This document shows, in pieces, positions 17,386-26,831 of a DNA stretch of 64,000 bases. The position numbers were made by a program, and so were the translations under genes. Positions within the stretch are counted from its first letter, which is position 1, and the number at the start of each line of letters is the position of its first letter. This DNA is from Pseudomonadota bacterium. GTDB lineage: Bacteria; Pseudomonadota; Gammaproteobacteria; Xanthomonadales; Ahniellaceae. The stretch spans positions 36,855-100,854 of the forward strand of contig JALHNO010000018.1 of NCBI GenBank assembly GCA_022843465.1. Reading direction: 5' to 3'. The notes under the pieces were generated by a model that did not search any database, was not told the origin of the DNA, and saw only the letters and a list, made by a program, of their open reading frames with translations.

Positions 17386-18579
17386 GTGCCCGCGCGCATT
17401 TCCCCCCTGCAGATCACTGCCTATACAGCGACCACCGCCTGCGGACATGGCAAGACCAGCCTGCACACCGCTCTCGCAGACGAACGCAGTGGTCTGCGCC
17501 GCAATGACTTCGGCGTGCATCCACTGGACACCTGGATCGGTCGTGTTGACGGGCTCGAGGCCCTGGATTTTCCGGCGGCATTCAGCGAAATCGACTGCCG
17601 CAACAACCGGCTTGCCTGGTACGGACTGCAGGCCGATGACTTCATCGATCAGGCGATCGCCGCGCGCGATCGCTATAGCGCCGGGCGCGTTGCCCTGGTG
17701 CTGGGCACTTCGACTTCGAGCATCGGTGCTACGGAACAGGCCTATCGCGAGCTGGACGCAGACGGGAATTTCCCGGCGTCACTCGCCAGTCCGATCCTGC
17801 ACACACCGCATTCGCTGGGCATCTTCGTGCAAGGCGTGCTCGGACTGCAGGGCCCCTGCGTAACCGTTGCCACTGCCTGCAGCTCAAGCGCCAAGGTATT
17901 CGCCCAGGCCGAGCGCCTGCTGCGCCTGGGACTGGCGGACGCCGCGATCGTCGGCGGCGTCGATACCCTCTGTGGCAGTGTCCTGTTTGGCTTCAATTCC
18001 CTGGCCCTGGTGTCGGCGCAGCCGTGCCGCCCGTTCGATGTTGCCCGCAATGGCATCAGCATCGGGGAAGCCGCCGGATTTGCGCTGCTCGAGCGCGGCC
18101 ATGGGGCATTGCAACTGATCGGCTACGGCGAATCGAGCGACGCCCATCACATGTCGACGCCGCATCCGGAGGGACTGGGCGCCGAGCGCGCGCTTGATGA
18201 TGCCCTCGCCCGCGCCGGTCTCGATGGCACCGACATCGACTACATCAATCTGCATGGCACCGCCAGCGAGAAGAATGACGAGGTCGAGGCAGCCCTGGTG
18301 GCGCGGCGTTTTCCTGCAAGCACACATGCGAGTTCGACCAAGGGCTATACCGGGCATACGCTCGGCGCCGCAGGGATCGTCGAGGCCAGCATTGCGCTGC
18401 TGGCGCTGGAGACCGGTATCCGGCCCGGTACCGTCAACACCAGCACGCTCGATCCGCGCTGTGGACCGCAGATTCGCCTGCACACCGGGCAGGCGCCGGT
18501 GCGACATGCGCTCAGCAATTCGTTCGGGTTTGGCGGCAACAACTGCGTGCTGGTGTTTGCACATGGGGAGACGCCATGA
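17386..18579 (+). CDS. Beta-ketoacyl-ACP synthase of the aryl polyene cluster
   Basis: This 397-residue KAS II-like enzyme has a complete catalytic triad: C165 (V-A-T-A-C-S-S-S), H290 (N-L-H-G-T-A-S-E) and H324 (Y-T-G-H-T-L-G-A-A-G). In aryl polyene clusters it extends the aryl starter with malonyl-ACP units and works with the chain-length-factor protein encoded next. I chose the GTG at 17386 because it gives the standard length and N-terminus and lies downstream of a good -10 hexamer (TATACT at 17353-17358); the ATG at 17293 lies upstream of that hexamer. Its stop overlaps the next start as ATGA. Confidence 0.9.
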   Translation: MPARISPLQITAYTATTACGHGKTSLHTALADERSGLRRNDFGVHPLDTWIGRVDGLEALDFPAAFSEIDCRNNRLAWYGLQADDFIDQAIAARDRYSAGRVALVLGTSTSSIGATEQAYRELDADGNFPASLASPILHTPHSLGIFVQGVLGLQGPCVTVATACSSSAKVFAQAERLLRLGLADAAIVGGVDTLCGSVLFGFNSLALVSAQPCRPFDVARNGISIGEAAGFALLERGHGALQLIGYGESSDAHHMSTPHPEGLGAERALDDALARAGLDGTDIDYINLHGTASEKNDEVEAALVARRFPASTHASSTKGYTGHTLGAAGIVEASIALLALETGIRPGTVNTSTLDPRCGPQIRLHTGQAPVRHALSNSFGFGGNNCVLVFAHGETP

Positions 18580-19388
18580 GCCGGCATCGCGTGTATGTCG
18601 ACGGACTGGCCTGCTGGTCGCCGCGGACGCCGGACTGGCCCAGCGCGCGCGCGGCCTTCCGCGGCGAGGCTGCGCTGCTGGATCCGCCCGTGCGGCGCCC
18701 GGCACCCGAATTGCTCGCCCCGACGGAGCGTCGCCGCGCCCCCGATACCGTCGCCATCGCGCTTGAGGTGGCCAGCCGCGCGGTCGCCCAATCGGGCCGC
18801 CTGGCGACCGAGTTGCCCAGCGTCTTCAGCTCGGCGCATGGCGATCTGGCGATCAATGACTACATGTGTGCCACCCTGGTCGCCGAGCCCGGCGCGATAT
18901 CGCCGACCCGCTTTCACAACTCCGTACACAACGCCGCCGCCGGCTACTGGACCATCGGCACCGGCTGCATGCAGGCGAGCACGGCACTGACCGCCTATCT
19001 GAACAGTTTCGCGCAGGGCCTGCTTGAGGCAGCCAGTCAATGCAGCGCGGATCATCACAGCGTGCTGATGGTCGCCTATGACATTGCCGCGCTGGGGCCG
19101 CTGGCCTCGGTCACGACCAGCCGCGAAATGCTGGCCGTGGCGTTTGTGCTGGCGCCTGAGCGCGGCCCCCGGAGTATCGGCCAACTCGACTGGCAACTCG
19201 TTACAGCCGCGGTGAGTGCGCCGAGAGCGCGCTCGCCAGCGGCGCAGGCACTGGCGGTCAATGCCATCGCCGACTGCCTGCCCCTGCTCGAAGGTATTGC
19301 CGACGGCAGCAGCTTCGAACTCGAACTCCCGCTGGATGCCGCCCTGGCACTGCAACTCGCATGGAAGCCCTGCAATGAGCCAGAATGA
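18576..19388 (+). CDS. Beta-ketoacyl synthase chain-length-factor-like protein
   Basis: This 270-residue protein belongs to the truncated ketosynthase-like family used as the partner subunit in aryl polyene synthesis. It keeps a thiolase-fold segment around H-N-A-A-A-G-Y-W-T-I-G-T-G but has no active-site C-S-S-S motif, so it should be non-condensing and form a heterodimer with the upstream ketosynthase, setting chain length. The 4-base overlap with that gene fits stoichiometric coupled translation. Its 3' end overlaps the glycosyltransferase start by 14 bases. Confidence 0.87.
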   Translation: MSRHRVYVDGLACWSPRTPDWPSARAAFRGEAALLDPPVRRPAPELLAPTERRRAPDTVAIALEVASRAVAQSGRLATELPSVFSSAHGDLAINDYMCATLVAEPGAISPTRFHNSVHNAAAGYWTIGTGCMQASTALTAYLNSFAQGLLEAASQCSADHHSVLMVAYDIAALGPLASVTTSREMLAVAFVLAPERGPRSIGQLDWQLVTAAVSAPRARSPAAQALAVNAIADCLPLLEGIADGSSFELELPLDAALALQLAWKPCNEPE

Positions 19389-20127
19389 GCCAAGCCGCAT
19401 CGCGGTGGTGATTCCGGCGCTCAACGAGGCGCTGGCCATCCGTGCCGTCGTCGAATCGGCGCTGAGCCACTGTCAGGATGTGTTCGTGATCGATGATGGC
19501 AGCGAAGACGACACCTCCGCTCGCATCGCCGATCTGCCGATCCAGCTGATCCGTCATCCGCAACGGATGGGCAAGGGCCGCAGCCTCAAGGATGGCATGC
19601 AGGCTGCCTTTGCGGCAGGCTGCACCGGCGTCATCACCATCGATGGTGATGGCCAGCACAGCAGCGCAGACATTCCGCGCCTGCTGGCGGCGCATGCGCG
19701 CCATCCGCAGGCCCTGCTGCTGTGCGCACGCCTGATCGATCGCGGCGCCCAGCCGGCGATCCGTCGCTTTGCCAACCACTTCGCCGATTTCTGGGTGTCC
19801 TGGGCCTGCGGCCAGCGCGTGCTGGACTCGCAGTGCGGACAGCGCCTCTACCCGCGCGCGTTGATGCAGGCCATTGATGCACCGTTGGCCGATGGCTTCG
19901 CCTTCGAGAGCGAAGTGCTGATCAACAGCGCGCAGGCAGGTTTTCCGATCGCGATGGTGGCGATCCAGGCGCGCTATCACGAGGGCCGGCGCGCCAGCCA
20001 TTTTCAGCCCCTGCGTGATGTTGGCCGGATCACCCGGATGATTTTCTGGAAGATCGTATTCCGCGGGCTCGCCCTGCCCTCGCTGCTGCGCTCGCTGCTG
20101 CGGCCTGCCTTGCACGCAGAGCCTTGA
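19375..20127 (+). CDS. Family 2 glycosyltransferase of the pigment cluster
   Basis: This 250-residue protein shows the GT2 fold: A-V-V-I-P-A-L-N-E, V-I-D-D-G-S-E-D-D-T for nucleotide binding, and T-I-D-G-D-G-Q-H in the DxD position. The acceptor region includes D-S-Q-C-G-Q-R-L-Y and F-E-S-E-V-L. It resembles dolichyl-phosphate-mannose-synthase-like enzymes but lacks a strong C-terminal membrane domain. GT2 enzymes occur in many aryl polyene and xanthomonadin clusters and probably glycosylate the lipid anchor. The start at 19375 overlaps the upstream gene. Confidence 0.87.
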   Translation: MSQNEPSRIAVVIPALNEALAIRAVVESALSHCQDVFVIDDGSEDDTSARIADLPIQLIRHPQRMGKGRSLKDGMQAAFAAGCTGVITIDGDGQHSSADIPRLLAAHARHPQALLLCARLIDRGAQPAIRRFANHFADFWVSWACGQRVLDSQCGQRLYPRALMQAIDAPLADGFAFESEVLINSAQAGFPIAMVAIQARYHEGRRASHFQPLRDVGRITRMIFWKIVFRGLALPSLLRSLLRPALHAEP

Positions 20128-20130
20128 GTG

Positions 20131-21735
20131 ATGGCCGAAACTGCAGCGCAATACGATGTGATCGTAACCGGCGGCGGACTGGCCGGTCTGTGTCTGGCGC
20201 TGCAACTCAAGACCGCCTCGCCGGAGCTGCGGGTATTGGTACTGGAGCGCCGCGTACATCCGGTGCCTGAGGCAGCGCACAAGGTCGGCGAGTCGACCGT
20301 AGAGATCGGCGCGCACTATCTGCAGCACACACTCGGCCTCGGTGAGCATCTGAAGACCCGGCAGTTGAAGAAGTTCGGCTTCCGGTTTTTCTTCTCGGAG
20401 GGTCGCCGCGATATCGACCAGGTCACCGAGGTCGGCGCCAGCCGCTTCCTGTCGACACCGGCGTACCAGATCGATCGCGGAATTCTGGAGAACCATCTGG
20501 CCGAGGAAGCAGCCCGGCGCGGCATCGAATTTCTCGACGGTTGCAACGTGCGCAACATCGAACTGGACCGCGACGGGCATAGCGTGCAGTGGCTCCGCGA
20601 CGGCACCGAGGGCCAGGCGACTGCCCGCTGGCTGGTCGATGCCAGCGGTCGCGCCGGCCTGCTCAAGCGCAAGCTCGGTCTCGCCGAAGCCAATCCACAC
20701 GACGTCAACGCGGTCTGGTTTCGCATCGCCGACCGCATCCGGCTCGATGAATGGTCTGAGTGCACCCAATGGCAGCAGCGTTGCGATCCTGCGGCGCGCT
20801 GGCTGTCGACCAATCACCTCTGCGGCACCGGCTACTGGGCCTGGTTGATTCCGCTGTCCTCCGGTTCGCACTCGATCGGCATCGTCGCCGACCAGGCCCG
20901 CCATCCGCTCGATACGCTCAACAGTTTCGAGAAGACCATGGACTGGCTGCAGGTGCATCAGCCACGCCTGTTCGACGCCCTTGATGGCCGTCGCGAACTG
21001 CTGCAGGACTTTGCATTCTTCCGGCATTTTTCCTATGGCTGCAAGCAGGTGTTTTCGGAAGATCGCTGGGCCATCACCGGTGAAGCCGGGCTGTTTCTGG
21101 ACCCCTTCTATTCCCCGGGCTCCGATTTCATCGCGATCAGCAATACTTATATCTGCGACCTGATCGTCCGCGATCGCGCAGGCCAGCGGCTGGCCGCGCA
21201 CTGTGCGCTGTACGGCCAGCTCTACCAGTCGTTCTATGAAAGCACTCTGGTTCTGTATCAGGACCAATACGATCTGTTTGGCGATCCCGAGGTCATGCCG
21301 GTCAAGATCATCTGGGACTATGCCTACTACTGGGGCGTGCTCGCCCAGATCTATTTCCAGAATCGCCTGACCGACCTTTCGGCGATGTCGCGCCTCGGCC
21401 AGGAGCTGGCGCTGTGCCAGGCCTTGAACAAGGAAGTGCAGGCGCTGCTGCGAGCGTGGTCGCCGCACAGTCGACGGCGCAATCCGGCGGTCATGCTGGA
21501 TCATGCTGCGCTGCCGTGGTTTGCCGACCTCAATCGTGCGCTTTCCGTGCCGCTGGATGACACCGGCTTTCAGCAACGCATTGAGCAGTCTGCCTTGCTG
21601 TTGCGCCGACTCGCCAGGGAAACACTTGAACGCGCCCGACAGGACATGCCGGACATCGACAGCGCTACTTTGTCTGCACTGATCGGCACCACGTCCGCGG
21701 CAACTCCTGCCTTGCTGTTTCCACGGCCGCATTGA
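20131..21735 (+). CDS. Flavin-dependent halogenase-like oxidoreductase (first of two)
   Basis: This 534-residue FAD enzyme begins with a Rossmann motif (V-T-G-G-G-L-A-G-L) and has the second FAD contact G-E-A-G-L-F-L-D-P-F-Y-S-P-G. It carries W236-A-W-L-I-P241, the W-x-W-x-I-P motif typical of flavin-dependent halogenases, and K80-K81-F-G in the region of the halogenase catalytic Lys. Xanthomonadins are brominated aryl polyenes, so aryl or polyene halogenation is a reasonable role; a dehydrogenase or hydroxylase role remains possible. A GTG at 20128 also opens the frame, but the ATG at 20131 is preferred. It ends the first + strand unit, convergent with the ketoreductase. Confidence 0.82.
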   Translation: MAETAAQYDVIVTGGGLAGLCLALQLKTASPELRVLVLERRVHPVPEAAHKVGESTVEIGAHYLQHTLGLGEHLKTRQLKKFGFRFFFSEGRRDIDQVTEVGASRFLSTPAYQIDRGILENHLAEEAARRGIEFLDGCNVRNIELDRDGHSVQWLRDGTEGQATARWLVDASGRAGLLKRKLGLAEANPHDVNAVWFRIADRIRLDEWSECTQWQQRCDPAARWLSTNHLCGTGYWAWLIPLSSGSHSIGIVADQARHPLDTLNSFEKTMDWLQVHQPRLFDALDGRRELLQDFAFFRHFSYGCKQVFSEDRWAITGEAGLFLDPFYSPGSDFIAISNTYICDLIVRDRAGQRLAAHCALYGQLYQSFYESTLVLYQDQYDLFGDPEVMPVKIIWDYAYYWGVLAQIYFQNRLTDLSAMSRLGQELALCQALNKEVQALLRAWSPHSRRRNPAVMLDHAALPWFADLNRALSVPLDDTGFQQRIEQSALLLRRLARETLERARQDMPDIDSATLSALIGTTSAATPALLFPRPH

Positions 21736-21787
21736 TCCGCCCACGGCAAGGCCTCGCCACGCAACCGCGCGCCTGCCAGCTTCCGGT

Positions 21788-22525
21788 TCAGCCCATGCCG
21801 CCGTTGACGCCGATCACCTGACCGGTGATATAGCTGGCCTCATCGCTGCACAGGAAGCGCACCAGCGCGGCCACTTCTTCGGGTCGTCCGGCACGGCCAG
21901 CGGGCACCAGTTGCCTGATCTGCTCCGGCGCAAAACTGCCTTCGGCCATGCGTCCGGCAATCAGCCCGGGTGCCACCACGTTGGCGGTGACGCCGCGCGA
22001 CGCCATTTCGCGCGCCAGCGAACGCACGGCGCCATGCAAGCCCGCCTTGGCAGCGGCGTAGTTGGTCTGGCCACGATTGCCGAGTACCGCGGCCACCGAT
22101 GAAACACAGATCACGCGACCAAAGCGTTGCCGCGCCATCGCCAGCAACAGCGGCTGGGTGACGTTGAAGAAACCATGCAGACTGACATCGATCACGCGGC
22201 GCCACTGGTTCGCGCCCATGCCGGCCATCGGCGCATCGTCATGGATGCCGGCATTGTTGATCACCGCCGAAATCGGGCCGAGCTCCAGCTGTTCCATCAG
22301 CGCGGCCTGTGCGGCATCGGCATCGGTCACATCAAATACCAGGGCGGCGGCCTGCGCACCGCTGGAACGCAGTTGCTCAACGAGTTCGTTGGCACGCCCG
22401 CCATTGCTGTGGGCGTGCACCAGCAACTGCCAGCCAGCGCTCGCCAACTCTGTGCAGATTGCGCCACCAAGATCACCGCTTCCTCCGGTTACCAGGGCAC
22501 GTCGTCCGGGCTGGGTTTGGCTCAT
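21788..22525 (-). CDS. 3-oxoacyl-ACP reductase, FabG-type SDR
   Basis: This 245-residue short-chain dehydrogenase has the NADPH motif T-G-G-S-G-D-L-G-G, the N-N-A-G structural motif, and the catalytic S...Y-x3-K set in C-V-S-S-V-A and N-Y-A-A-A-K. It ends with T-G-Q-V-I-G-V-N-G-G-M, the usual FabG C-terminus. In aryl polyene assembly it reduces the 3-oxo intermediate after each condensation. Its start overlaps the stop of the dehydratase gene as ATGA, within a tightly packed minus-strand operon. Confidence 0.92.
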   Translation of the reverse strand: MSQTQPGRRALVTGGSGDLGGAICTELASAGWQLLVHAHSNGGRANELVEQLRSSGAQAAALVFDVTDADAAQAALMEQLELGPISAVINNAGIHDDAPMAGMGANQWRRVIDVSLHGFFNVTQPLLLAMARQRFGRVICVSSVAAVLGNRGQTNYAAAKAGLHGAVRSLAREMASRGVTANVVAPGLIAGRMAEGSFAPEQIRQLVPAGRAGRPEEVAALVRFLCSDEASYITGQVIGVNGGMG

Positions 22526-22986
22526 GGCGCAGGCTCCTTCGGCACAGGGGAATCAACGTCTCGCAACAGCACGGCGGCGCGGCCGCTGGCCAGCAGCTGC
22601 CCGTCGTGATGCACCTCGAAGGCGTATTGCCAACTTGTACCCGAATCGAGCAGGCGCTCGGCACTGGTGATCAGATCAGACGGGAGCAGGTCGATGCGCG
22701 CGCAATGCAGCTGGACCTCGCGCAATGCCACCAGAAATCCTGGCGCCGCCCGCTGGCCCGACTGCAGGGCGAGCAGGCCACCGTGCACCGCCATCGCCTG
22801 GGCGCCGTACTCGCACAGATGCACGGCGCGCAGCTGGCCGCCGCTGCGCAAGGGGTGATCCGGTGCGCGATGTCCGCTGCTGCGCAGGCGCAGCGCAGCG
22901 GGCTGCCAATCGAGCACCTCATCGTGCAGACACATACTGCCCTGATGCGGTATCAGGGACAGGATCAGATCACGATCGAGCCGCAT
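22522..22986 (-). CDS. Hotdog-fold 3-hydroxyacyl-ACP dehydratase, ApeP-like
   Basis: This 154-residue protein has the pattern of pigment-cluster dehydratases: I-P-H-Q-G-S-M-C-L-H-D-E-V near the N-terminus, followed by A-V-H-L-C-E-Y-G-A-Q-A-M-A-V-H-G in the hotdog helix. It should remove water from 3-hydroxyacyl-ACP to give the conjugated trans double bonds. The start at 22986 overlaps the 3' end of the exporter gene by 17 bases, and its stop overlaps the ketoreductase start. The ORF extension to 23046 is not family-like. Confidence 0.85.
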   Translation of the reverse strand: MRLDRDLILSLIPHQGSMCLHDEVLDWQPAALRLRSSGHRAPDHPLRSGGQLRAVHLCEYGAQAMAVHGGLLALQSGQRAAPGFLVALREVQLHCARIDLLPSDLITSAERLLDSGTSWQYAFEVHHDGQLLASGRAAVLLRDVDSPVPKEPAP

Positions 22987-25300
22987 CAGACACTCCCGAA
23001 GGCCGCCGCGCAAACATCGCCGCCAGCACAAAATTGCACACGACACCCAGCGAAACGGTCAGCCCGATTGCGCGCAGCACTGGAATCGAAGCTGAGGCCA
23101 GCAGGGCAAACACCATCAGGGTGGAAGCCGCGCAGACCAGCAGGGCGTGCAAGGTACGGCGCTGAGCGGCCGGATCGGATTCGGCATGTTCGAAGAACAG
23201 GGCGTAGTCGAGCCCGAGTCCGGCAGCCAGCACCAGGGCGATCAGGTGGAACAGGCTGAGCGGGACGCCCACAAGATGCAGCAGGGCCGGCACCAGCAGA
23301 CTCGACAGCGCCATCGGCAACAGAACCCGGGCAACCCGGGCCGGCGCGCGCAGGCTGCCTGCGATGACGGCAATCAACAGCACTGCTGCAAGCAACAGGC
23401 TGATCAGAATGCGTTCGCGATACTCGATCACCAGTTGCTCAGAGGTCTGCTTCAGATCCAGCCACTGCACGCCCGCATGCCGGGCAGAGAATCGGGACAG
23501 TGCTCCGGTGTCGTGCACGCCTGCCAGTGACACCAGCGCAACCGCGTCATCGCCACCCAGGCGCAGCAGGCTGTCGACACGCAGGGCCAGAGGGGTGTCG
23601 CGCAGATCGCTGACGCGCAGCGGATCGGCTGAACGCGCGCGCTCCAGATCATCGAGGAAGGGTTCGAATATTCCGGCACGGAACGGCTTGCCCTGGGTCG
23701 CCTGATCAAGCATCAGACGGGCGCTGAGCGCATCGGGCAGGCGCGACTGGCGCTGGCGCTGGGTCGCCACACTGGGCAGATAACGGGCGGCCAGATCAAA
23801 ACCGCTGATCGTTCCGGCAGCAACCAGCGCCTGCAGATCGGGAATCAGCCGCTCACTGCGTTGCAGCAGGGCTTCCTCATCGTGATCGCGCAGGACCAGC
23901 ATGTGGCGGACATCTGGCGCGCCCAACTGCTGACGCAATTCGATGTCCCGCTGCAACAGATCGGCGGGCAACGGTGTCAACGCGGCCAGATTGTTTTCAA
24001 ACAGCGGTCCGCGACCGAGCAGCAGCGCCATTACCGCGCCCAGCGCCAGCGCAGGCACTAGCCAACGTGGCCGCGGCAGGCGATCAGACAGGCCGAGCAA
24101 TCGTGCCAAGCGTGGCGAATCGGCGGCGCCGGCATCGAGATCGCCCAGCAGTGCCGGCATCAGCAGGCGTGTGCAGAGACCCGCGACGGCGACACCGACC
24201 ATCGAAAAGCAGGCCAGCTGCGCCAACCCGGTGACCCCCGAAAAAAGAAAGGCAAGATAGGCGATGCAGGTGCTGGCAACGCCGGTGGCCAGAGTCGGCC
24301 AGAGCGCGCGTGCGTTTTCGCGTGGGCTGATACCGCGGTGCTGATGACTGAACAGGTGCATCGGGTAGTCCTGCGCCACGCCGATCAGGGTGAAGCCAAA
24401 AGCCAGCGTGATGCCATGGACATCGCCGAACAGGGCGCTTACCGCCGCCAGTCCGGCGAGACCTGCCGAGACCATCGGCAATGCGCCGAGCAGAACGAAG
24501 CGCGCGCGTCGATAGGCAAACAGCATCAACAGCATCATCCCCAGGCTTGCCATCACACCGAGCCGGCTGGCCTCGCCGGCGGTGCGCTGTTGCATGATGT
24601 TGGCAAAAGCTCCGGGGCCACTGATCAGCAGGCGCAGGCCGGGCTCGCTGCGTGTGTCGGCGAAGGCCTGCTCGATCGCGGCGATGGCTTCGGCCTGCTG
24701 GTGCGGATCAAACCCGGCCGCACGCGTCTCGACCACCAGCAGGGCGCGCGTCTGATCGGCGCTCATCCAAACATCAAGCGCGCGTTCGGGTTCGTTTTGC
24801 GGTCGCCAGCGCTCGAACAATTGCATCACTTCAAGCGTCGGGTCACGCCGCACCCAGGGCTTGAGCAGACTCGCGGCCGGCGAATTGAGGTCCTGCACCC
24901 GCTGCTGCAATTGCGTACCGAGTTTGCCGGCATCCAGGGGTTCGCTGTCGAAACCCGGTGACAGCAGATAGCGGTAAGGCAGCAGGGCCTCCGGAAAGGC
25001 CTCGAGGCTTGAGCTGCCATTGCTGATCTGGCGAAACTGCGGCGCGGCGCCCAGTGATTCCAGCAGGGACTGCGAGGTCTCGGCCAGAGCCTGCGGACTG
25101 CCCCCTTCGATGGCGAGCAGAAGCAGGCGCGCACCCGGGCCCTCACCAATCTCATCGATCAACAGGCGCTGCTCCGCATTCTGCGGTTTGGGCATGAACA
25201 GCCGCAGATCCGAACTGAGTTGCAGCCGTACGCTGACGAAAATCGCCAGCAGGGCCAGGGCCAGCAGCCAGACCGCAAGCAGGATGCGCGCGGGCGGCAC
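22970..25300 (-). CDS. MMPL/RND-type exporter of the pigment cluster
   Basis: This 776-residue protein has the RND/MMPL layout: one N-terminal helix, a large periplasmic loop, a block of five to six helices, and the same plan repeated in the second half. Conserved features include F-G-F-T-L-I-G-V-A-Q-D-Y-P-M-H-L-F-S in the first block and G-L-G-L-D-Y-A-L-F-F-E-H in the second. Exporters of this family are universal in aryl polyene clusters and move the acylated pigment across the inner membrane. The GTG start at 25300 directly abuts the stop codon of the LolA-like gene. Confidence 0.92.
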   Translation of the reverse strand: MPPARILLAVWLLALALLAIFVSVRLQLSSDLRLFMPKPQNAEQRLLIDEIGEGPGARLLLLAIEGGSPQALAETSQSLLESLGAAPQFRQISNGSSSLEAFPEALLPYRYLLSPGFDSEPLDAGKLGTQLQQRVQDLNSPAASLLKPWVRRDPTLEVMQLFERWRPQNEPERALDVWMSADQTRALLVVETRAAGFDPHQQAEAIAAIEQAFADTRSEPGLRLLISGPGAFANIMQQRTAGEASRLGVMASLGMMLLMLFAYRRARFVLLGALPMVSAGLAGLAAVSALFGDVHGITLAFGFTLIGVAQDYPMHLFSHQHRGISPRENARALWPTLATGVASTCIAYLAFLFSGVTGLAQLACFSMVGVAVAGLCTRLLMPALLGDLDAGAADSPRLARLLGLSDRLPRPRWLVPALALGAVMALLLGRGPLFENNLAALTPLPADLLQRDIELRQQLGAPDVRHMLVLRDHDEEALLQRSERLIPDLQALVAAGTISGFDLAARYLPSVATQRQRQSRLPDALSARLMLDQATQGKPFRAGIFEPFLDDLERARSADPLRVSDLRDTPLALRVDSLLRLGGDDAVALVSLAGVHDTGALSRFSARHAGVQWLDLKQTSEQLVIEYRERILISLLLAAVLLIAVIAGSLRAPARVARVLLPMALSSLLVPALLHLVGVPLSLFHLIALVLAAGLGLDYALFFEHAESDPAAQRRTLHALLVCAASTLMVFALLASASIPVLRAIGLTVSLGVVCNFVLAAMFARRPSGVSDAARS

Positions 25301-25942
25301 TCAGCCTGCCTTCCGGCGACAATGCGCCAGCAACGACTCGACCGCGATATTTTCCGGCAGCGCTTCCGCAGCGGCCACATCGACCAGCATCAGACTGGAA
25401 TCGCCATCGGCCTGATCGACCAGAAAGCAACGTGGTGCCGCATCGGCACCCAGCACGGTGATGGAACGGATGCGCTTGGCGATCCGCGCATCGATCGGCG
25501 ACAACAGGATCTGCCAGTCCCCGAATTCGCCGGACACAGCCACCTCGAAGTGACGACGCAAGGCCGCCTGATCGCCGGACAGCAGCGCAGAGAACCCGAC
25601 CAGCAGGGCACGCAATTCGGGCGCACGCTTGAGACTGAAATGCATCGGCTTGCGGCCGCTGCGCTCTACCCGCACGGCCTCACCGCGCACCACGGTGGAC
25701 TCCTGAAAGGGCTCATCGACGCGCTTGCTGAGCTGATCGGCGGCGTCGAAACTCAGCATGCCGCGGCTCAGCAGGGGCTCGCTGAGCAGGTCCGAGTAGC
25801 GAATCTCGACAAAGGCCGTGGTTGCCGGCGCCGGACGCGCCAGGCTGGCCAGCAGATGCTCAGGCGTCGATGCGCCGATCGCCAACGGACTCAGCGCGCT
25901 CAGCAGGCATCCCAGCAGGCTCGGCAGGTTTCCAGAAATCAT
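25301..25942 (-). CDS. LolA-like outer-membrane lipid carrier of the pigment cluster
   Basis: This 213-residue protein has an N-terminal signal sequence (L-L-G-C-L-L-S-A-L-S-P-L-A-I-G-A) and a single LolA-like beta-barrel domain: R-G-M-L-S-F-D, F-S-L-K-R-A-P-E-L, and D-W-Q-I-L-L-S-P-I-D. LolA-like proteins in aryl polyene clusters are thought to ferry the pigment-lipid across the periplasm after export. Its start at 25942 lies inside the acyltransferase gene (83-bp overlap), and its stop abuts the exporter start. Longer in-frame extensions are not signal-like. Confidence 0.85.
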   Translation of the reverse strand: MISGNLPSLLGCLLSALSPLAIGASTPEHLLASLARPAPATTAFVEIRYSDLLSEPLLSRGMLSFDAADQLSKRVDEPFQESTVVRGEAVRVERSGRKPMHFSLKRAPELRALLVGFSALLSGDQAALRRHFEVAVSGEFGDWQILLSPIDARIAKRIRSITVLGADAAPRCFLVDQADGDSSLMLVDVAAAEALPENIAVESLLAHCRRKAG

Positions 25943-26831
25943 AGAAATTGAACCAGTTGTAGGGGGCGATGCGGAGATGATGCTCCAGCCGGTCGGCAAA
26001 GCGCTGAACATATTGCAACAGGTCCAGCTGGCGCCGCTTGCGGTCGATCCGCACCGAGTCGGCAAACACTTCGAAGTACAGGTCGTATCGGTTTGCACCT
26101 CCGAAGAGGCCGAAACAGAGCGCGACCGGAACACTCAGCACCGAGGCAATCAGCCAGGGCGAAGCCGGAAACTCTGCTGGCGCACCGAGGAACGGCACGG
26201 TCACGCTGCGTTCGCCCGGATGTACGCGATCGGCGAGCAGGGTCACGACGGCGCCTTCCTCCAGCGCTTCCTTGATCGCCAGGACGACGGCGGTGCCATG
26301 CTGTCCGGCGTCGATCACGGTGCGCGCAAGTTCGGGATTCAGCGCAGCCAGCAGGGAGGTGATCGCCGGATTGTGGCCGACATCCAGCACGACACGGACC
26401 TTGGTATCGGGCCGGTCCAGACTGAGCACGCGCAGGGCCTCGAAGCTGCCCAGATGCGAACCCAGCAGCAGCAGACCATGGCCGCGATCGAGCAGCTCGT
26501 GCAGAGGCTCGACGCCATGGCGGCGCATGTCGAACCGGCGGAAACGCTCGGACAGCAGAAACACGCGGTCGACTATGGTCGAAGCGAAGCAGTGAATGTG
26601 CCGGCACACTTCGAGCAGGCTGGCGCGACGTCCGAACACCCTGCCGAGATAGGCACGCGAAGCCCGCCGCTCCGGCCCGCGCCGGATCACGAAGTACAGC
26701 GTGATCGGATACAGCAGAAGCCGCGCCACCGAGCGGCCACACAGCAGGGCGATATTGCGGATCAACCGGACCGCAAAATGGCCACCACCCTCGGGACGCT
26801 GCTTCCAGTCCCCGCTGGGCGCCGTACTCAT
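25860..26831 (-). CDS. LpxL/HtrB-like acyltransferase of the pigment cluster
   Basis: This 323-residue protein belongs to the lauroyl/myristoyl lipid A acyltransferase superfamily. It has the H-x4-E catalytic motif in L-G-S-H-L-G-S-F-E and D-R-V-H-P-G-E-R with F-L-G-A-P-A-E-F-P in the acyl-chain region, plus a basic, membrane-associated N-terminus. In aryl polyene systems such acyltransferases attach the polyene or a fatty acyl chain to a lipid anchor. The start at 26831 overlaps the hotdog-dehydratase stop as ATGA; the ORF extending to 27515 runs antisense through other genes' frames and was trimmed. Confidence 0.87.
   Translation of the reverse strand: MSTAPSGDWKQRPEGGGHFAVRLIRNIALLCGRSVARLLLYPITLYFVIRRGPERRASRAYLGRVFGRRASLLEVCRHIHCFASTIVDRVFLLSERFRRFDMRRHGVEPLHELLDRGHGLLLLGSHLGSFEALRVLSLDRPDTKVRVVLDVGHNPAITSLLAALNPELARTVIDAGQHGTAVVLAIKEALEEGAVVTLLADRVHPGERSVTVPFLGAPAEFPASPWLIASVLSVPVALCFGLFGGANRYDLYFEVFADSVRIDRKRRQLDLLQYVQRFADRLEHHLRIAPYNWFNFYDFWKPAEPAGMPAERAESVGDRRIDA

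Noticed and set aside
19258..21744. An 828-codon minus-strand ORF across the glycosyltransferase and flavoenzyme
   Set aside because: Both plus-strand genes have full domain motifs; the minus reading has none.
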